Shown here in pieces: positions 31,949-45,100 of a DNA stretch of 64,000 nt (the stretch's first letter is position 1; each line of letters opens with the position of its first letter). Location: NCBI GenBank assembly GCA_030052745.1, contig JANBVO010000032.1:186001-250000 (forward strand), in the 5' to 3' direction. The position numbers and the translations under genes were made by a program. This DNA comes from Pleurostoma richardsiae (lineage: Eukaryota; Ascomycota; Sordariomycetes; Calosphaeriales; Pleurostomataceae). The notes under the pieces are model-generated. The model was not told where the DNA came from. It did not search any database and saw nothing but the letters and a program-made list of their open reading frames with translations.

Positions 31949-34900
31949 GCGTCCGCCGACAGCGCAAAGTTGCAGTTGCACCTCGCTGTCGCTGACAGAG
32001 TCGGCACGATGAGTCGAGCCAGGTGCAGTCAAGCTTGTTTTTCCGTACCTTTTTTGAAGATTTTCGCGTGGGTGGGCGCCTGCAATTCGCTGGTCGCTTG
32101 CGGATGCGCACTGGCTCTGGAGGAAAAGACCTGGTGGACGGGGGAGATGATTGGAGACCCGATGCCGTGGAATCCAATCGAGGCGGAGCCGGATAAAACG
32201 GGCACCAGAAAAGCTGCGACACGCGAAACTTGGCCGGGGGAGCGAGGCGAGGCCGGCGAGCGTCGTGTGGCCAGTGACGACAAGACTTTTAAAAGAGGAT
32301 GGCGGCGCAGGCCGACAAAGAGACGGAGAGAGAGAGACGAGGCTTTCACTCACTCGGGCGTGCGGGCGGGCGGTCTCAAAACGCCGACGACGACAGAGTC
32401 GTGTTTCAAGCAGCCGGAAACGCGGCGGCGGGCGCTCCTGATTGGAGTTGCAGGCAGCCTGGACTCGAGGGGGTGATGCAGTCGCGCGCGCGCACTCGCT
32501 CGTTGCCTTTCGAGGTCGATGGCGGGCGGTGATTTGACGGATTTCTGGGTGACGCCTGTGGGCTGTGGACCGACAGGATTGGGTGGTTGATTGGTTGTGC
32601 GAGGGGAGAAAAGAGAGAGACGAGGGGAGGAGAGCAGGAGGGCGAAAGATGATTTGAGGGCGAGGGACCCGACGTTCTTAACAACGTGTGACTGGCTGAT
32701 TCAGCGAGCCAAGTGGGGCCCACCCAAGACGCGACTTCCTGCCGTTCTTGCTGTTCTTGCAGTTCCCTGCCGTTTTCTGGAAAAGATTTTATTAGTCACC
32801 AAATCTTAGTAACCTCGGCCACGGTACCTACCAACCCAGTGCCTACACCGTGCGCATGAGAGACGGTCGGCGCCACACTCCAACCACGAGCACCCTCAAG
32901 ACAAGTACCCCCACCTGCCGTTGCGCCGCGATCAGATACACACAGTAACCTTCCTGCAGGCTTGACGTGGCCCTGAGGCACGCATGTGCCAGGCCCGACA
33001 CACTGTGTATTTCTCACAGCCTGAGCTCCTCCAGAGGTACACGCCGTAGTGCCTCCGCTACCCGCGATGCGGTGAGGTGGCTGGCGGGGTTGGGCTGCAA
33101 ATTGACGGGAAAGCTGCTGTGGATTCGGGCTGGAGACGCGACCAGTACCCTTCGGTACTTCCGTCACTGCTCTAGTGCAGAGTGTCCAGGAGTCTCTCGA
33201 GGTACCCGCTGCTTTCTTTCCTCACCTCATGCACCTCAGATGGTTACGGCTGCCTCTCGCTCCCTCTCCTCAGATGAAGATGCGTGATGGTTGCTGGTGG
33301 CTCACACACCGGCGCACAAACACGGCAAGGTCCCGGCACCCTCTGATTTGTCGGATGACGTGGATGCGACCTCGAGGAGAATTAAGCGAGACGATGAAGA
33401 ATCTCCTCCGAGAATATCAATTTCCTTCCTCTCCCCGAAGATCCCTCGAATGTCAGATCTTGGTATTCTTGCAAAGCAACCACTTCGTCAATCTTCCCTG
33501 CCGTGGCCTGACCAGGAGCGGAGATGACGTTACTCCGGAGCCGCGGCGCTTGGTTAACGATGTGTCGATGTTGTCGTCACCGTCACCGTTTCTTCTGCCC
33601 AGGTCCAGTGTCGGGCAAGGTATAACGAGGTAGGGCGAGGGAATCGGGGTATAACGTCAAGCTATAATATGACGCTCATGCCCCTCACCACGATCACGGC
33701 AGTCGAGAGACCCGAGCGCAATTGTCGACCGACACAAGGGCGGCACAGGGACGCAGAGCTGCTCTCCAGCTGACCCTGGACCGGCAGAGCTGAACGGACG
33801 GAGAGTCACAGAAAAAAAGTGTAGTCTCCGACCGATCGACGATCGACAGACGGACAACTCAGGCCTTGGCCGCCTTAGTTTCTCCCTAAGAGATGACAAG
33901 CGTGAGCAACAGGGCGGGAGTTGGAACGGGCTTCGGGCCACTCCTCCTAAATTTAGACCCGAATTCTGCAACGTCACAGAAGGAAACGGAATGAACAGGG
34001 CAGACATTTCTCCCCAACGTTCCTCACACATCCATCCCGTCAAGCTTGGCCAGCCAGAACAGGAGTGCGAAAATCGTTCCGACGGCCGACCGGCCGGGAT
34101 TATGGGGAGACGGAAAAGGGAAAGGCTGGTCAGCTTCCCTCCATTCTTTGCCCCGTCTCTTCATGACACACGTGATGGATAGATAGCACACGAAAGTGCT
34201 TAATGCGCGCGCATTGACACGAAACGCGCCGACCGAAAATTCTTCGGCCGGGCTTCCCCGCCCCCTCTCCTGCAAGTCGGAACTCGCAAACAGTGCTGCT
34301 GCGCTGCTACCCTGCGATCCTGCGCGTCCTCAGAAAGCAGTTGTGATGGACAAGAAAGCCATCGAGGCGCGGCGCAGCAAACAATGCATCGCGTCCGTAA
34401 GCCTCCATGGCCTGACTCCCCTATACAGGCAGCGCCAGGCAGAAAAGGAAGAGGCTTGGAGATACATCGACTGCAGCTTTGCGCCTCGTCCAGAAACGTG
34501 GGCTCGGCCTAAGCTCGCTGCCAGGGTTTATGCCGAGCGCTAGCACCGGGGAAGCAAGGAGCCTGAACCTTGAAAACAGGAGCCCGGTGCCATGCATGCC
34601 TGATTGCAGTCGCTGAAAGCCGGCGCAGAATGTCGGTGTGCATGTGCAGTGTCTCTGATATGGCGTCTGTTCCAGTGGCACGGAACTACATGATCCAGCC
34701 TCGTATTTTGGCGGTCACTGGGCCTCTTCTATCTGGCTCCAGCTTCCCTGCTTCCATCGAGCGGCAGGCACTGCGCTAAGCCGTCGAGAGGGTCTGTAGG
34801 GGGGAAGACGGAACGAAAGTGAATGAATACTCACTCGATGCAGTATGCTATGCCAGTATCTATATCACCGCCGCGAAGCCACGGATTGTCGGCGGCCGTC

Positions 34901-37900
34901 GAGAGTGGTATATCGGACGATATGGTAAGGTACTCTAGGCGAATGGGGAGGTCGGCAGTTCCGGCGCCTGAACTCGCGCGTGGCGGTCCACTTGTGCCGT
35001 CGGTCGGGTGGAAATCCACGAAGGCTGTCGTAGGCCAACTCTAGCAGAGAGGTGCAGATGGCAGGGCAGGGCCGAGCCTCAACGTCAAGTGGCCTCGATG
35101 CGGAGAGGGAACCGTTGGATGAGAATTCTCAGGGGAAAGCTTCGCTTCGTTTTTCCTGAGTGGCCAGAAATTCAGGGAAACTCCCATTTTCTCAGAAGAT
35201 GACTGGCCCCTTTTATCATTTTCCTGCTCTACCCATCTGGCGAGGCGGGATAAGGGGCGTGACTGGCCAGTCGCTCACACTTGGACAACACCCTCGTCTT
35301 GATTCAAACCCACTGGCAACGTGGAGACAAGAGGGGGCCTGGGAGAGGGACTGGGCGACACGGGCTTGTCCGTACTGCGCTAGTCTGACACCCGCCTGCC
35401 TTGCTGCCTGCGCAGTCTGCAGCTGCGTTATCTCACGACCCCGTATCTGACGATCAAGCACCCTCGCGATCCTCTCGTCCAGTCGGAGGTTTCGCGAGCC
35501 TGGTTGGGGCGATGAAAGGAGGGTCGAGGCCCCTCCAAGTGGGCGCCTCACCCTCCCTGTCGGCTGCGATGTCACCTCTCTCCGGCAGATGCCCCCAAGG
35601 TGTCTCACTTCAGCCTCGCCTTGTTCGTCTTGGTCTCCATCGTGTCGTCGACGCGCGATGTAAATACATCAGGCTAGACTCGACTTCTATTGGGGGTCTC
35701 CAAGACTCCCCGCGGTACTGCCAAGTTCATTTCCGGGCACATCTCATATCTGGCGTCTCACAAACTTGGAAACTCTCTGGCATTGACGGCAGATGGGGAT
35801 GGATGATTGCGCCGGCCGAGCGCCACATCCACCGGCAACGAAGCTCTTGATGCCCAATGAAGCCATTTGCCACAGTTCTGTCACAAGCTTCGGGTCCTTC
35901 GACATAAAAAGCCTGCTTCATGGTCATATGGTTGCCCGGAGATCTACAAGGAGGAGAAGTGGGCGTTCTGACGTCGTCGTACGCGGTCTCTTCTCACCAC
36001 ATCACCATGCCTGGTCATTGTGACCGACGGTTGTCACTGCTAGGCAGCCCCGCGAACATGTACCCAGACTGCTAGCCGTCTGCGAGACCTGCCCTGCGCC
36101 GAGACGGCCCATTGCGGCGTCAGCCCTCCTTCTCTTCCTCTCTGTTGGGTCGTCACAATCTATGCTGACTATTGGCATAGACAAGTCCGTCTATCCCTCG
36201 TTTCACCAGCGAGTTAGCCCCCCCTGTTCTGTTGGTTCCTCCGATCCGTGATACCATCACATCGCCATTTTCTTCCCCATCTCGAAATAGCAGTTCCCGC
36301 ATAGATTGCCTCGTGATAGAAAGCCATCAGATGCTCCAAGCCCAAGCAAGGAACCTTCAGTGGCGCCGAGCGTGGTGGCCCCATTTCCTAATTCTGCAAT
36401 GAGCTCACCCCTGCCCCGGCGTTGCAAAAGCCCCCGAATCGGCCAATGAGCGCGCGGAACACGACTTCTTCCCTCTCATTCGTGCTTGACCCCCCGCGCT
36501 ATACTACCTGTTATCGTCGGGGGCAGGACTCTGGTCTCTATCCCCTTCCCCGGACGGGAACTACGGCATGCCTCCTGTGTCATGTGTCTCTACGGGGGTG
36601 CTCCGTGGGTCCCACGGTCTCGTCGTTGCCGCCTCGTGCGGTGGGTACGTCTCGTTAGTCCTGCAGTGACTGACACTCCTCGTTGGCGCTTAATCTTCGA
36701 ATCGCCACCACATGCGGACAGGGAGAGCGGGAGAGGGCGGGTCTAGTGACGGGTAACGGTCAGCGTCTCGGGTGCGTTGCCATGGGATCCTGGGCTTCTG
36801 AGACGAAGAGGACGGCAATGACCAGCTCGAGACCAAGTCTCCCAGGCCTCGGGTGGTCTCGAGGGGGCTAACGAGGTCTTGCTTTCCCGCGCCTTCCTTT
36901 GTCAAATAGCTCGTGATACGCACATACGTGTCTCGGTAGCGTCCATCACCAATCTCCCGTCTTCTGTGTGGGACGGGGCGGAATTCATCCGGTGGCTTCA
37001 TATAGCTTATCCATAATTTGTCGTGAGATATACAAGCATGATGCTGACCAAAGTCAAGGGCTCCAGCTGAGGTCTCTAGCTGAGGTCTGCTGTGCACCCT
37101 AGCTTTAGAGAATCATACATATTAGTTCTTTGCGATGTAGCCTGATCGCCATGATTCGGACCTTCCGGAAGTATATCTGTGCGGAGAGAAATGAGAGATG
37201 ACAAGCAGGCCGTACAGAAGATCGCTCATCTGATCGCATAGGCAACTCCATTGTATTTCGTACTTCCCTGGTCCAACCCCTGGAAACCGGAGATTCGCGG
37301 CTGCATTGTAATATCCCAGCCCATGTCGGGAAGTTGGTAACTCTAGGGTAGTAGATCTTCCGCAACCGTGAAGCTCAGTCGCGTAGAATCGCGGAGAGAG
37401 TGGACTAAGCAACGATATCGAGAGTTGTTAAGCTTACGTAGAGGACGACCTTTCACGGCTACGGGCCCTAGTATACTCCCCATCTACATAGCTTTTGGAT
37501 GTGCTTATCTAGAGCATTCCCATGCTCCGGTACGTCTTTCATCGTGAGCCTAAGACTCCTGTCACACTCTAGTCCATAGAACTGTCAGAGTGAGCCACCT
37601 GGATGAGGAGCAAACAGAAGAAACAAGACAGCGAGGTGACACGTTACAGTAGCTATCTTTCTGAAGAGTTCGTGACCTAATAGAGGATGTTAATTCCGTT
37701 TCCCCGGAAGCTGCTCGGGGAGTACAGACGGCGGCAGAGGCGAAGATGGCACACCTCAGCTGAGAGGCTGGGAAACATGGTGGCTAGACGGGCCCGGGCC
37801 GAAGCCTGCATTTGGCGGACTGACAGGCTACATGGTCTGAGGGAAAGCCGCACTTTGAGGAGGCTGGTCGATAGTTTCATTTCGCCGAGCTCTCATATGC

Positions 37901-38034
37901 CCGTTCAGGGGCCGAGATGGTCAAGTAGGTAGGCTATGGCGGAACCCTTGTTCCTTTCTTCTTCTGCGCGGATCCTCTTCACTTCTCCTTGTCACAATGT
38001 TCTTGAGCACTGCCATCGTGAATGAGGACAAAAA

Positions 38035-38045
38035 GGGGGGGGGGG
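38035..38045. repeat. G homopolymer run
   Basis: About eleven consecutive G in gene-free DNA; nothing else recognisable nearby. Confidence 0.75.
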
Positions 38046-40082
38046 TCTCGTGAAAAGGAGGTCGTGTTGACGAGCGTAGTAAAGCAGAGCAGCGGGCCGG
38101 CAGTAACGCAATTGCGACCGTCCACACGCCTCTAGAGAGCTCCTCAGTAGTTCACCACGTAATTATCATTATCAACACATCAGCTATCAGTATTGTCCAT
38201 CTCCTTCGGTAGACAGCCAGCCGGGAGCGGAGAGACTCGAATCTGCTTCCATCTGCATGTCCGTGTCTAAACGTCGAACACATCAGAGTCTAGGCCGGAA
38301 AACGCACCTTGCATTGCATATACTGTAACCTGATCCGGCGCGGGTTCGTCGTCGTGCTGCCGCTCTCGTTGTGCCGGAATCGCCCTTGCGAGTCGTGTGC
38401 TGGCTGTGGTTGGGCATCAACCATAAATGCACACCCTCCACACCCCTCCCTTCTCCGTTGGCATCCGAGTCGCTTCTGAAGAAGTGCCTCGAGGTTCGTA
38501 CAGCATGGAGAACCTCTTCCGAAGGGAGAATGCCAGTGATCAGTATCTCCTCCCATGCTGTCCTGAGAAAGCAGTTCTCGCAGTCGGCCCTAGAGCAGCC
38601 TCATAGACGATGCCTACGGTGAGGGGGGCATGCTGTAGCCGCCGTAGATCAACGTATCCCTCCAGTGGCAGATATTAGAAGACACCACGAGTCCTATGAC
38701 GGAAAGTGGTCCCTCCTGAGGGTCGGGAGTAGAACTCGGGCCTGTTGTCTTCCAAAGAGAAAGGGCGGAAGCCTCGCTCGGAGCAGCACTGAGTTCTCCA
38801 CACTCCAGGTCCCGCCGAGTTCTCAATCCTCTCACATTCTAGACCCCAAAACACCAAATACGAGTAACGGAGTGCGGGTTGACCTTGTTTCACTGTCCGT
38901 CGAGACCGCAACTCGTCGAAGCCATCACCTCGTGCAACATTCAGGAATCGAGGCCGTGGCTATGACCCTCTCGCCTCTCTGCGTGCATGTCTTAAACAGT
39001 TACCTCTCAGCTAACTGACCACTTCCACCGAAACAGATCCACGAGACCCCATCAGAAGCACAGGGGTCAGACCGTCCACTGCAGCCTAGACCAGGCATCG
39101 CGAGCCTCGAGTTTTATGCAGCTTTCGGTCGAAGAAATGCCACTACTTTCCTGACGACCATCAAGCCTTCTTCAGCGCCGTTGCCGTCCGATACGAGCCA
39201 AACAAGGTGAGGACGGACCAAGCGATAAGGATAAAATGTCTTCAAGCCACCGTTCCCCTATAGCTTCATGACAACGAAGAGACACAACATCTTCTTGCCT
39301 GCGATATGGTGGGAGGCCGCCAAGCTCGTGCAGATGTCGAATCTCGCTCTACCAAAAGTTGCCATTACCTCCTGGCTGCGCTCAGGATCCCTTCGCCGAT
39401 GATGCTCCCTCGTCGACGTCACAATCGAGGTTCTCTCCTATCCAAGCTGCACGTTGCTGGTGGACGAGCCGACATGGAAGGCAGAGACTGTAGGCAAGAG
39501 CAATACAAAAGGTACGCAGAATTGAAATAGGCCTGGGTTGTAAAGTGTATGTGTTGGTCGCGACGACGAGTGAACCGCGAGCACTGCAAGCATGCGAAGC
39601 CGGGCTCCTTTATGGAGGAAGCCTGACAACTGCTTGTTATGTCCAAACTATGAGTCTCCCACTATCACGGTAGGTAAGAAGCATCCGACAACAAGAGTGC
39701 GTGAGATGATGTTCCTGCTCGATTCTCCTATATTGGAATTGACGGAAATGTCACGATGCCCATCCCAGATCGAAGGACAAATGAGTGTCGTTAGCAGAAG
39801 TACCCTGAGGCCATCGTATTCACGCCTTCCCAGTCAAGCATCATGTCAGCCACCAGGTAGAACTGTTAGTCAGAGCAGGGATCTAGTCAGAGTTGTTTTC
39901 ATTGTTACTTACAGTACTTGAAGAGCTTCCACGCCATCACCGTTCCGGGCATGGGCTGTGGAGTCTTTGTTGGCCCCTTTGCCCCTGATCACACGAAGCT
40001 TCGAGAGCTGTGGGGCTACACGAGGTGATGTCACAGCCGGGCAGATCCCCCGCAAATTTGGCGGGAGAGGTACAACCTTAAA

Positions 40083-40289
40083 ATGTCTGCCGGCTGTTCC
40101 CCCGAGAAAATCACAAGACGTCAGTCGGTCAGTCAGTGTACAGTACTCTGCAATACACACCGTCTTGCCGTCTACACTACACAGCACTCTACATACACCG
40201 GTTCCACAGGCGCCAGAGGACCGATGGTATCACGGCCTGCTGCTGTCAATGTACGAGTGCAGGACAGGCTGGCATCGCACAACCCATAG
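40083..40289 (+). promoter_or_regulatory. Possible upstream open reading frame of the AVT transporter
   Basis: An ATG-initiated frame of 68 codons (MSAGCSPEKITRRQ..) ends 6 nt before the transporter start codon. If transcription starts upstream of 40083, it would be read before the main frame and could reduce transporter translation. No homology is recognisable, and the transcription start is unknown. Confidence 0.3.
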
Positions 40290-40295
40290 CCCCGA

Positions 40296-42137
40296 ATGGC
40301 GGACACACCAAACAGCACCGGCGGACTGAGCGAGCGACGCCAGGCCGAGGTCGTCGCCGACCACCTGCCCGCTGGCTACAGCTACGCGGCAGGGCTGACC
40401 GGCACCTCCGAAGGGGACAGCGTTAGCCCCGGGAGTAGCAGGGGGCGCCCATCGGAATCCCATGGCTCTCCCAGCAGGCCCGGGGCCGGTCCGGTCGAGG
40501 AACAGCAGGCCGAGTCCTCCCTCCTACTGCAAGGCGGCGACATTCACCGGGACCTCTTCAAGCTGAACCACAGCGCCGCCGCCCCGCAGCTGCAGCGGTC
40601 GAGGACCATCGGCGCGCCCGAGACTGTCCCAAGCCCTTCTCCCGCCCCGCCTGACCTCACAGCCGCCGACCACCTCGTACCGGGCGGTTTCCGCCGGGCC
40701 TTCCTGCAGCAAAAGAAGCACCGTCTGGGCTGGGACATCAACTCGGCGCCCATAACCCGCAACTTCGTCGAGTTCCTCGACCTGTACGGCGACTTCGTCG
40801 GCGAGGACTTGCGTGAGTCCGAAGAGGAGGAGGAGGAAACCGAGGAGGAAGAGGAAGCAGCTGTGCCGGCAGAGCGCCGGCCTCTGCTGCCGAGACGGGG
40901 GGTAAAGAGGGCCAGATCCGCGGTGCGGCGGAAAGCGGACGCCGGCACGGCCAAGTCCTTCTTCACGCTGCTGAAGGCCTTCGTGGGCACCGGTATCATG
41001 TTCCTGCCCAAGGCGTTCAACAACGGCGGCATTCTCTTCTCGACGGTGACGATGCTCGCCGTGGCGGTCATCACCTTCGTCGCCTTCCACCTTCTCCTCA
41101 AATGCCGCGCGCGGTGTGGCGGAGGCGGCTACGGCGAGCTGGGCGAGGCCATCGCTGGCGCGCGGATGCGCTCGCTCATCCTGGCCTCGGTCACCATCTC
41201 GCAGATCGGCTTCGTCTGTGCGGGCATCGTCTTCGTTGCCGAGAACCTGCGCGCCTTCTTCGCCGCCGTCCTGCCCGCCTCCGGCGGCGCCGGCACGGAG
41301 CAGTTGCTATCGACGCGCGCCCTCATCGCCCTGCAGCTCGCGGCGCTGGTGCCGTTGTCCTTCATCCGCAACATCTCCAAGCTCGGGCCCGCGGCCCTGC
41401 TGGCCGACGTGTTCATCCTCGTCGGCGTGACCTACATCTACTACTTCGACGTCTCGGTGCTCGCGACGAAGGGCCTCGCCCCGACCGTGCAGCTCTTCAA
41501 CCCGGCGCACTACACCCTCACCGTGGGGGCGGCCATCTTCGCCTTCGAGGGCATCGGGCTCATCCTGCCCATCCGCGACAGCATGCGGTCGCCGCACCGC
41601 TTCGAGCCGCTCCTCGCGCTCGTCATGGTCATCATCACGCTGCTCTTCACCTCCGTTGGCGCGCTGTGCTACGCCGCGCTGGGCGCCGACACCAAGACCG
41701 AGGTCATCGCCAACTTCCCGCAGGACAGCCCGCTCGTCAACGCGGTGCAGTTCCTCTACAGCCTCGCCGTGCTGGTCGGCACGCCGGTGCAGCTGTTCCC
41801 GGCGCTGCGCATCCTCGAGGGCCGCGTCTTCGGCCGCCGCTCCGGGAAGGCGGACGCCGCGACCAAGTGGCGCAAGAACGCGTTCCGCGCGGCGCTGGTC
41901 TGCGTCTGCGGCGGCGTGTCGGTCCTCGGCGCGGGCAACCTGGACCGCTTCGTCGCGCTCATCGGCTCCTTCGCCTGCGTGCCGCTCGTGTACATATACC
42001 CGCCGTTCCTGCACTACCGCGGCGTGGCGGAGACGGGCTGGGAGAAGGGCGGGGACCTGGTCATGATGGCTGGCGGGGTCGTGGCGATGGTCTACACCAC
42101 TGCGGTCACGGTTGTGAATAGCTTCATGCAGGCTTGA
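40296..42137 (+). CDS. Vacuolar amino acid transporter, AAAP family (AVT3/AVT4-like)
   Basis: A single exon encodes 613 aa. The first 210 residues are hydrophilic, Ser/Pro-rich and contain a Glu run near 170-190, as in the cytosolic N-tails of yeast Avt3/Avt4. The membrane part starts at about residue 218 and contains the family hallmark GTGIMFLPKAF (231-241) in its first helix. It then has roughly ten more hydrophobic segments, including FEGIGLILPIRDSM and a C-terminal VYIYPPFLHYRG loop. Avt3/Avt4-type proteins export neutral amino acids from the vacuole, and animal PAT/SLC36 carriers are relatives. High GC and strong third-position C/G bias are seen, as in the PSO2 catalytic exon. Substrate cannot be assigned from sequence. 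The start is the only ATG before the low-complexity tail; an upstream frame ends just before it. Confidence 0.93.
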   Translation: MADTPNSTGGLSERRQAEVVADHLPAGYSYAAGLTGTSEGDSVSPGSSRGRPSESHGSPSRPGAGPVEEQQAESSLLLQGGDIHRDLFKLNHSAAAPQLQRSRTIGAPETVPSPSPAPPDLTAADHLVPGGFRRAFLQQKKHRLGWDINSAPITRNFVEFLDLYGDFVGEDLRESEEEEEETEEEEEAAVPAERRPLLPRRGVKRARSAVRRKADAGTAKSFFTLLKAFVGTGIMFLPKAFNNGGILFSTVTMLAVAVITFVAFHLLLKCRARCGGGGYGELGEAIAGARMRSLILASVTISQIGFVCAGIVFVAENLRAFFAAVLPASGGAGTEQLLSTRALIALQLAALVPLSFIRNISKLGPAALLADVFILVGVTYIYYFDVSVLATKGLAPTVQLFNPAHYTLTVGAAIFAFEGIGLILPIRDSMRSPHRFEPLLALVMVIITLLFTSVGALCYAALGADTKTEVIANFPQDSPLVNAVQFLYSLAVLVGTPVQLFPALRILEGRVFGRRSGKADAATKWRKNAFRAALVCVCGGVSVLGAGNLDRFVALIGSFACVPLVYIYPPFLHYRGVAETGWEKGGDLVMMAGGVVAMVYTTAVTVVNSFMQA

Positions 42138-45100
42138 TCCGGCGTTGGGGATTCAAGGGGGAGAACAGGCAAAGTGGGCTGGCTGGCGTTGACTGAGCAT
42201 CGGGAAACGTGCCTTGAGACATTGTATACAAAAGCGGAATAGAAAAGCATCGGTTTGTTTGTGCAGCTGTTCACTCGAGATAATATCCGGTAGAAGACAA
42301 CGTTACAAGTGCTGTATTGTCCAGGGGTGAAGGTGATCGGCTCGTATCAGGAGCCATTTCCCTTGCTTCATTCCTCTGCAACGCAGCTTCTCCGCGCGAG
42401 GCAGAACGTCTGCTGCCCCTCGAGCGACTGAAACTTTCTCTTCTTCTGCTTAATTCTCCTGCTAGAGAGCAGCAGCGCGCTCGAACGTATCCCTTTCTGT
42501 ACGTCCGCCGAGGGGACCGGCTGCTTGCCTGTCCTCCGTCTTCTTGGTCACTAGCCAGCAAATGGAGGATAACAGAAGCTCTACTGAGAAGAACGTCGGC
42601 TGCCTCCCTCGGTCACTCAGACATTGGTTGACGGGGATTTCTGTTCCCTACGCAGAAATGCCCAATGACAACCCCTTCCACAACAGCTTCCTGCAACCAC
42701 GAGAGAAGATTGTGCTCCGTCGGGTAGATACGGGCAAATCCTTCGCTGGATACTGATCATGCAGGTGGGCCGGCCGTCTCCCCCTCGAGGTGCCACAGCG
42801 GAACCATGAGGAACGACAACATGACGACAGCACGACCGATCAAAGCAGCGGCTAAGAGAACTATCATGCAGGAGAATGCACAATGTGACCGGGATACCTC
42901 ACAAGGGAGGCCGGAGAGGAGAAGGAGAAAGAGCAAGTCCCCGTGGCAGCCGGCCATTCGCAAGGGAGGGGGCAGATAGACCGGAAGCTGATGCAGTTGG
43001 TCGTTGGGACGGAAAATCGCGCCTTAGCTGGTCGAGGGTACCGTATCTATGGTGCTCGTCATGAACCCTCACCCTTCTTTTTCGTGGCGAAGTCCTGCTA
43101 CGACGACCGCTGGGATGAGCAGATATGGAAGACCTGAACCTAGGGCAGGAGATGAGCTGATGGATTCTCCGGTCAGGTAACTAACTCATGGTAGCTCTGA
43201 TGCAGCTGGTTCATTCATTGCGCGAGGCACTGATGAAGCCACAAGGCGAAGCTCTGTAGAGACAGTCTAGGCTGCTGACCCAGTAAACTTCCCGCCTGCG
43301 TCTCTGTGTCTGTCAATATGGAAGAATGTGGCCCTCCCGTCACCAATGGCCACCACCAACGACGCCTGGTCACCATCGATGGTAGTAAATCACAAGCGAG
43401 CATGCCGCTTCACAATTGTTAGCTTGCCCGTGCAACACAATCATGCTTTAGCATGGCATCGCGTTGACGGTATCCACCGCTCTTTCTGTCCTCCCAGCTG
43501 AGATAATGTCCGAGATGAATGGCGCGTCGAGTGTCGATATGGAGCCCCTGTCATGAAGGACGCTTTCAAGCTATCTCATCCTGACGACGCACGGATCTGC
43601 GGGCGACAGGTCAGGTCTGGACGCCGTTGGGAAGTAAGAATGCATCGATAGACGCCCGTGGAGCGATGGTGGAGGACCGGCTCGGTCGGAATGATGTCTC
43701 TTTGGGCAAGGTCATCGTGCTTGTTGCGCTAAAGCGTCCCGTTCGACATTGAGAGCTATCATGTACACAGACCTAGTCTCCCGCGGCTCGGGGAGTTTAC
43801 GGTGCCCCTCGTATCAGCACCAGCGGTCTCTGCCGCTTTCTAACTGTGATCGAGACTTGTGACAGACGTACGGGATGGAAGTGGAGAATCAGCGGCCATC
43901 GGTAAGGAATGAGGCACAAGGGCTCCATTCTCGGGCATCCTGGCATATGCCTCCGAAAGCGCATACAGCAAAGCCTGGTGACATGGCTCGTCATGCCATA
44001 ATAGCCCATGTCATTCAAGCATCATCACCAACATGCATACGATCGATCCTTCGTCCCATTTTCGGTCCAATGTCGATGCGGCAAGCGCGCGGAGATGGAG
44101 GCCCAACCGTGATATTGATTGGGTCGTGCTGAGCTCGCGTGTAGGACGTGCTATCACGGACAGCCAACGTCCCCAGCGGCGTCTGATAGCTGATGAACCC
44201 GACCTGTTACTTCCAACCCTGGAAGATATCTGGAGGATCGATGGCGTCGCCGGGGTAGTTGGCCCACGGCGCCTAAACTCCCAGCATGGCCTAGCGCGGC
44301 GGCTCCAGCGCTGCGGTTTGGCCTGTCTCCTTGGTCCTGTTGGCTGAGCTGCAACTTGGCGACGTGATACCTGACTTGTTCTGGAAGCCCTGCTGCTGGC
44401 CAAGACCAGCCTTCGGATGTGCTAGCTACCCTGTCTCTTTTCTGACGGTGTCCCTCATGGTGTCTCAAGTTTGATCTGCCATGCATGAGGACAGGCCACA
44501 TACGGCCCCACGACGCGATCTTGCAACGCTTCGCACAAGACCGGCCGCCATCGCAGGCCGCCCTCCTCGACGACGTCTCGACCCCTCCCCGGGAGCGCGC
44601 GCTCTAGGATTCTGCAGTCTGTGTCGGTCTGCTCTTGCTGGCCTATGAGCCTCCATCGATAGGCGAGAGCCCAAGCAGTCGGTGCTCGAGTGCCCCGGCA
44701 GGACGGGCAACGACTGGTCGGATCCGGGCGCCGAAAATGCAGCATGTTGCGCGCGCTCCAAGCTGGCCGGGCTGCAATGGAGTTGCCGAAGACCGTGACT
44801 CTTGAGCCACTGCTTGTCTGCTCAACATATCCTAGCTCTCGGGAAGCCGGCGCCTGGCTACATGGAACAGCCACTGGGCTGCTCGGAGCTTTGAAGAGAC
44901 GAGGCAGGGATGTCCGCACTGGGGGCATTTGTGATACCCGCGCGCTGAATGAGGCAGAAACGAGACTGGAAGGCGTTTACAGAATGAGGAATCCTGATAT
45001 CGGGAGTGGATATCGAGGATTCAGAAAACAGAATCCAGAAAAGAGCAATTCCGTTTTCGACCTGGGCCGGCGGCTAAAGCAAGTAGCCCCAGTATATTAT

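Larger units (their letters stand above)
29273..40295. other. Gene-free interval of 11 kb between HapB and the AVT transporter
   Basis: The two flanking genes diverge, so promoters lie at both ends. The first three kilobases (about 29.3-32.7 kb) are purine-biased on the plus strand, that is pyrimidine-rich in the HapB sense direction, which is typical of long leaders and promoters. Frames of up to 283 codons exist on the minus strand (30016-30867, 30671-31429), but they overlap others, are low in complexity and look like by-products of base composition. An (AGGC)n repeat lies at 31907-31948, a GGT repeat near 30711-30734 and a G run at about 38035-38045. I found no transposon ends, tRNA or recognisable protein in 33-40 kb. 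Confidence 0.5.

Noticed and set aside
29273-40295. Transposon or virus-like element explaining the 11-kb block
   Set aside because: No terminal repeats, no reverse transcriptase, integrase or transposase motifs and no AT-rich RIP signature were seen.
41102-42121. 339-codon Arg/Ala/His-rich frame inside the AVT transporter gene
   Set aside because: A shadow of the real transporter frame created by high third-position GC; the composition is biologically implausible.
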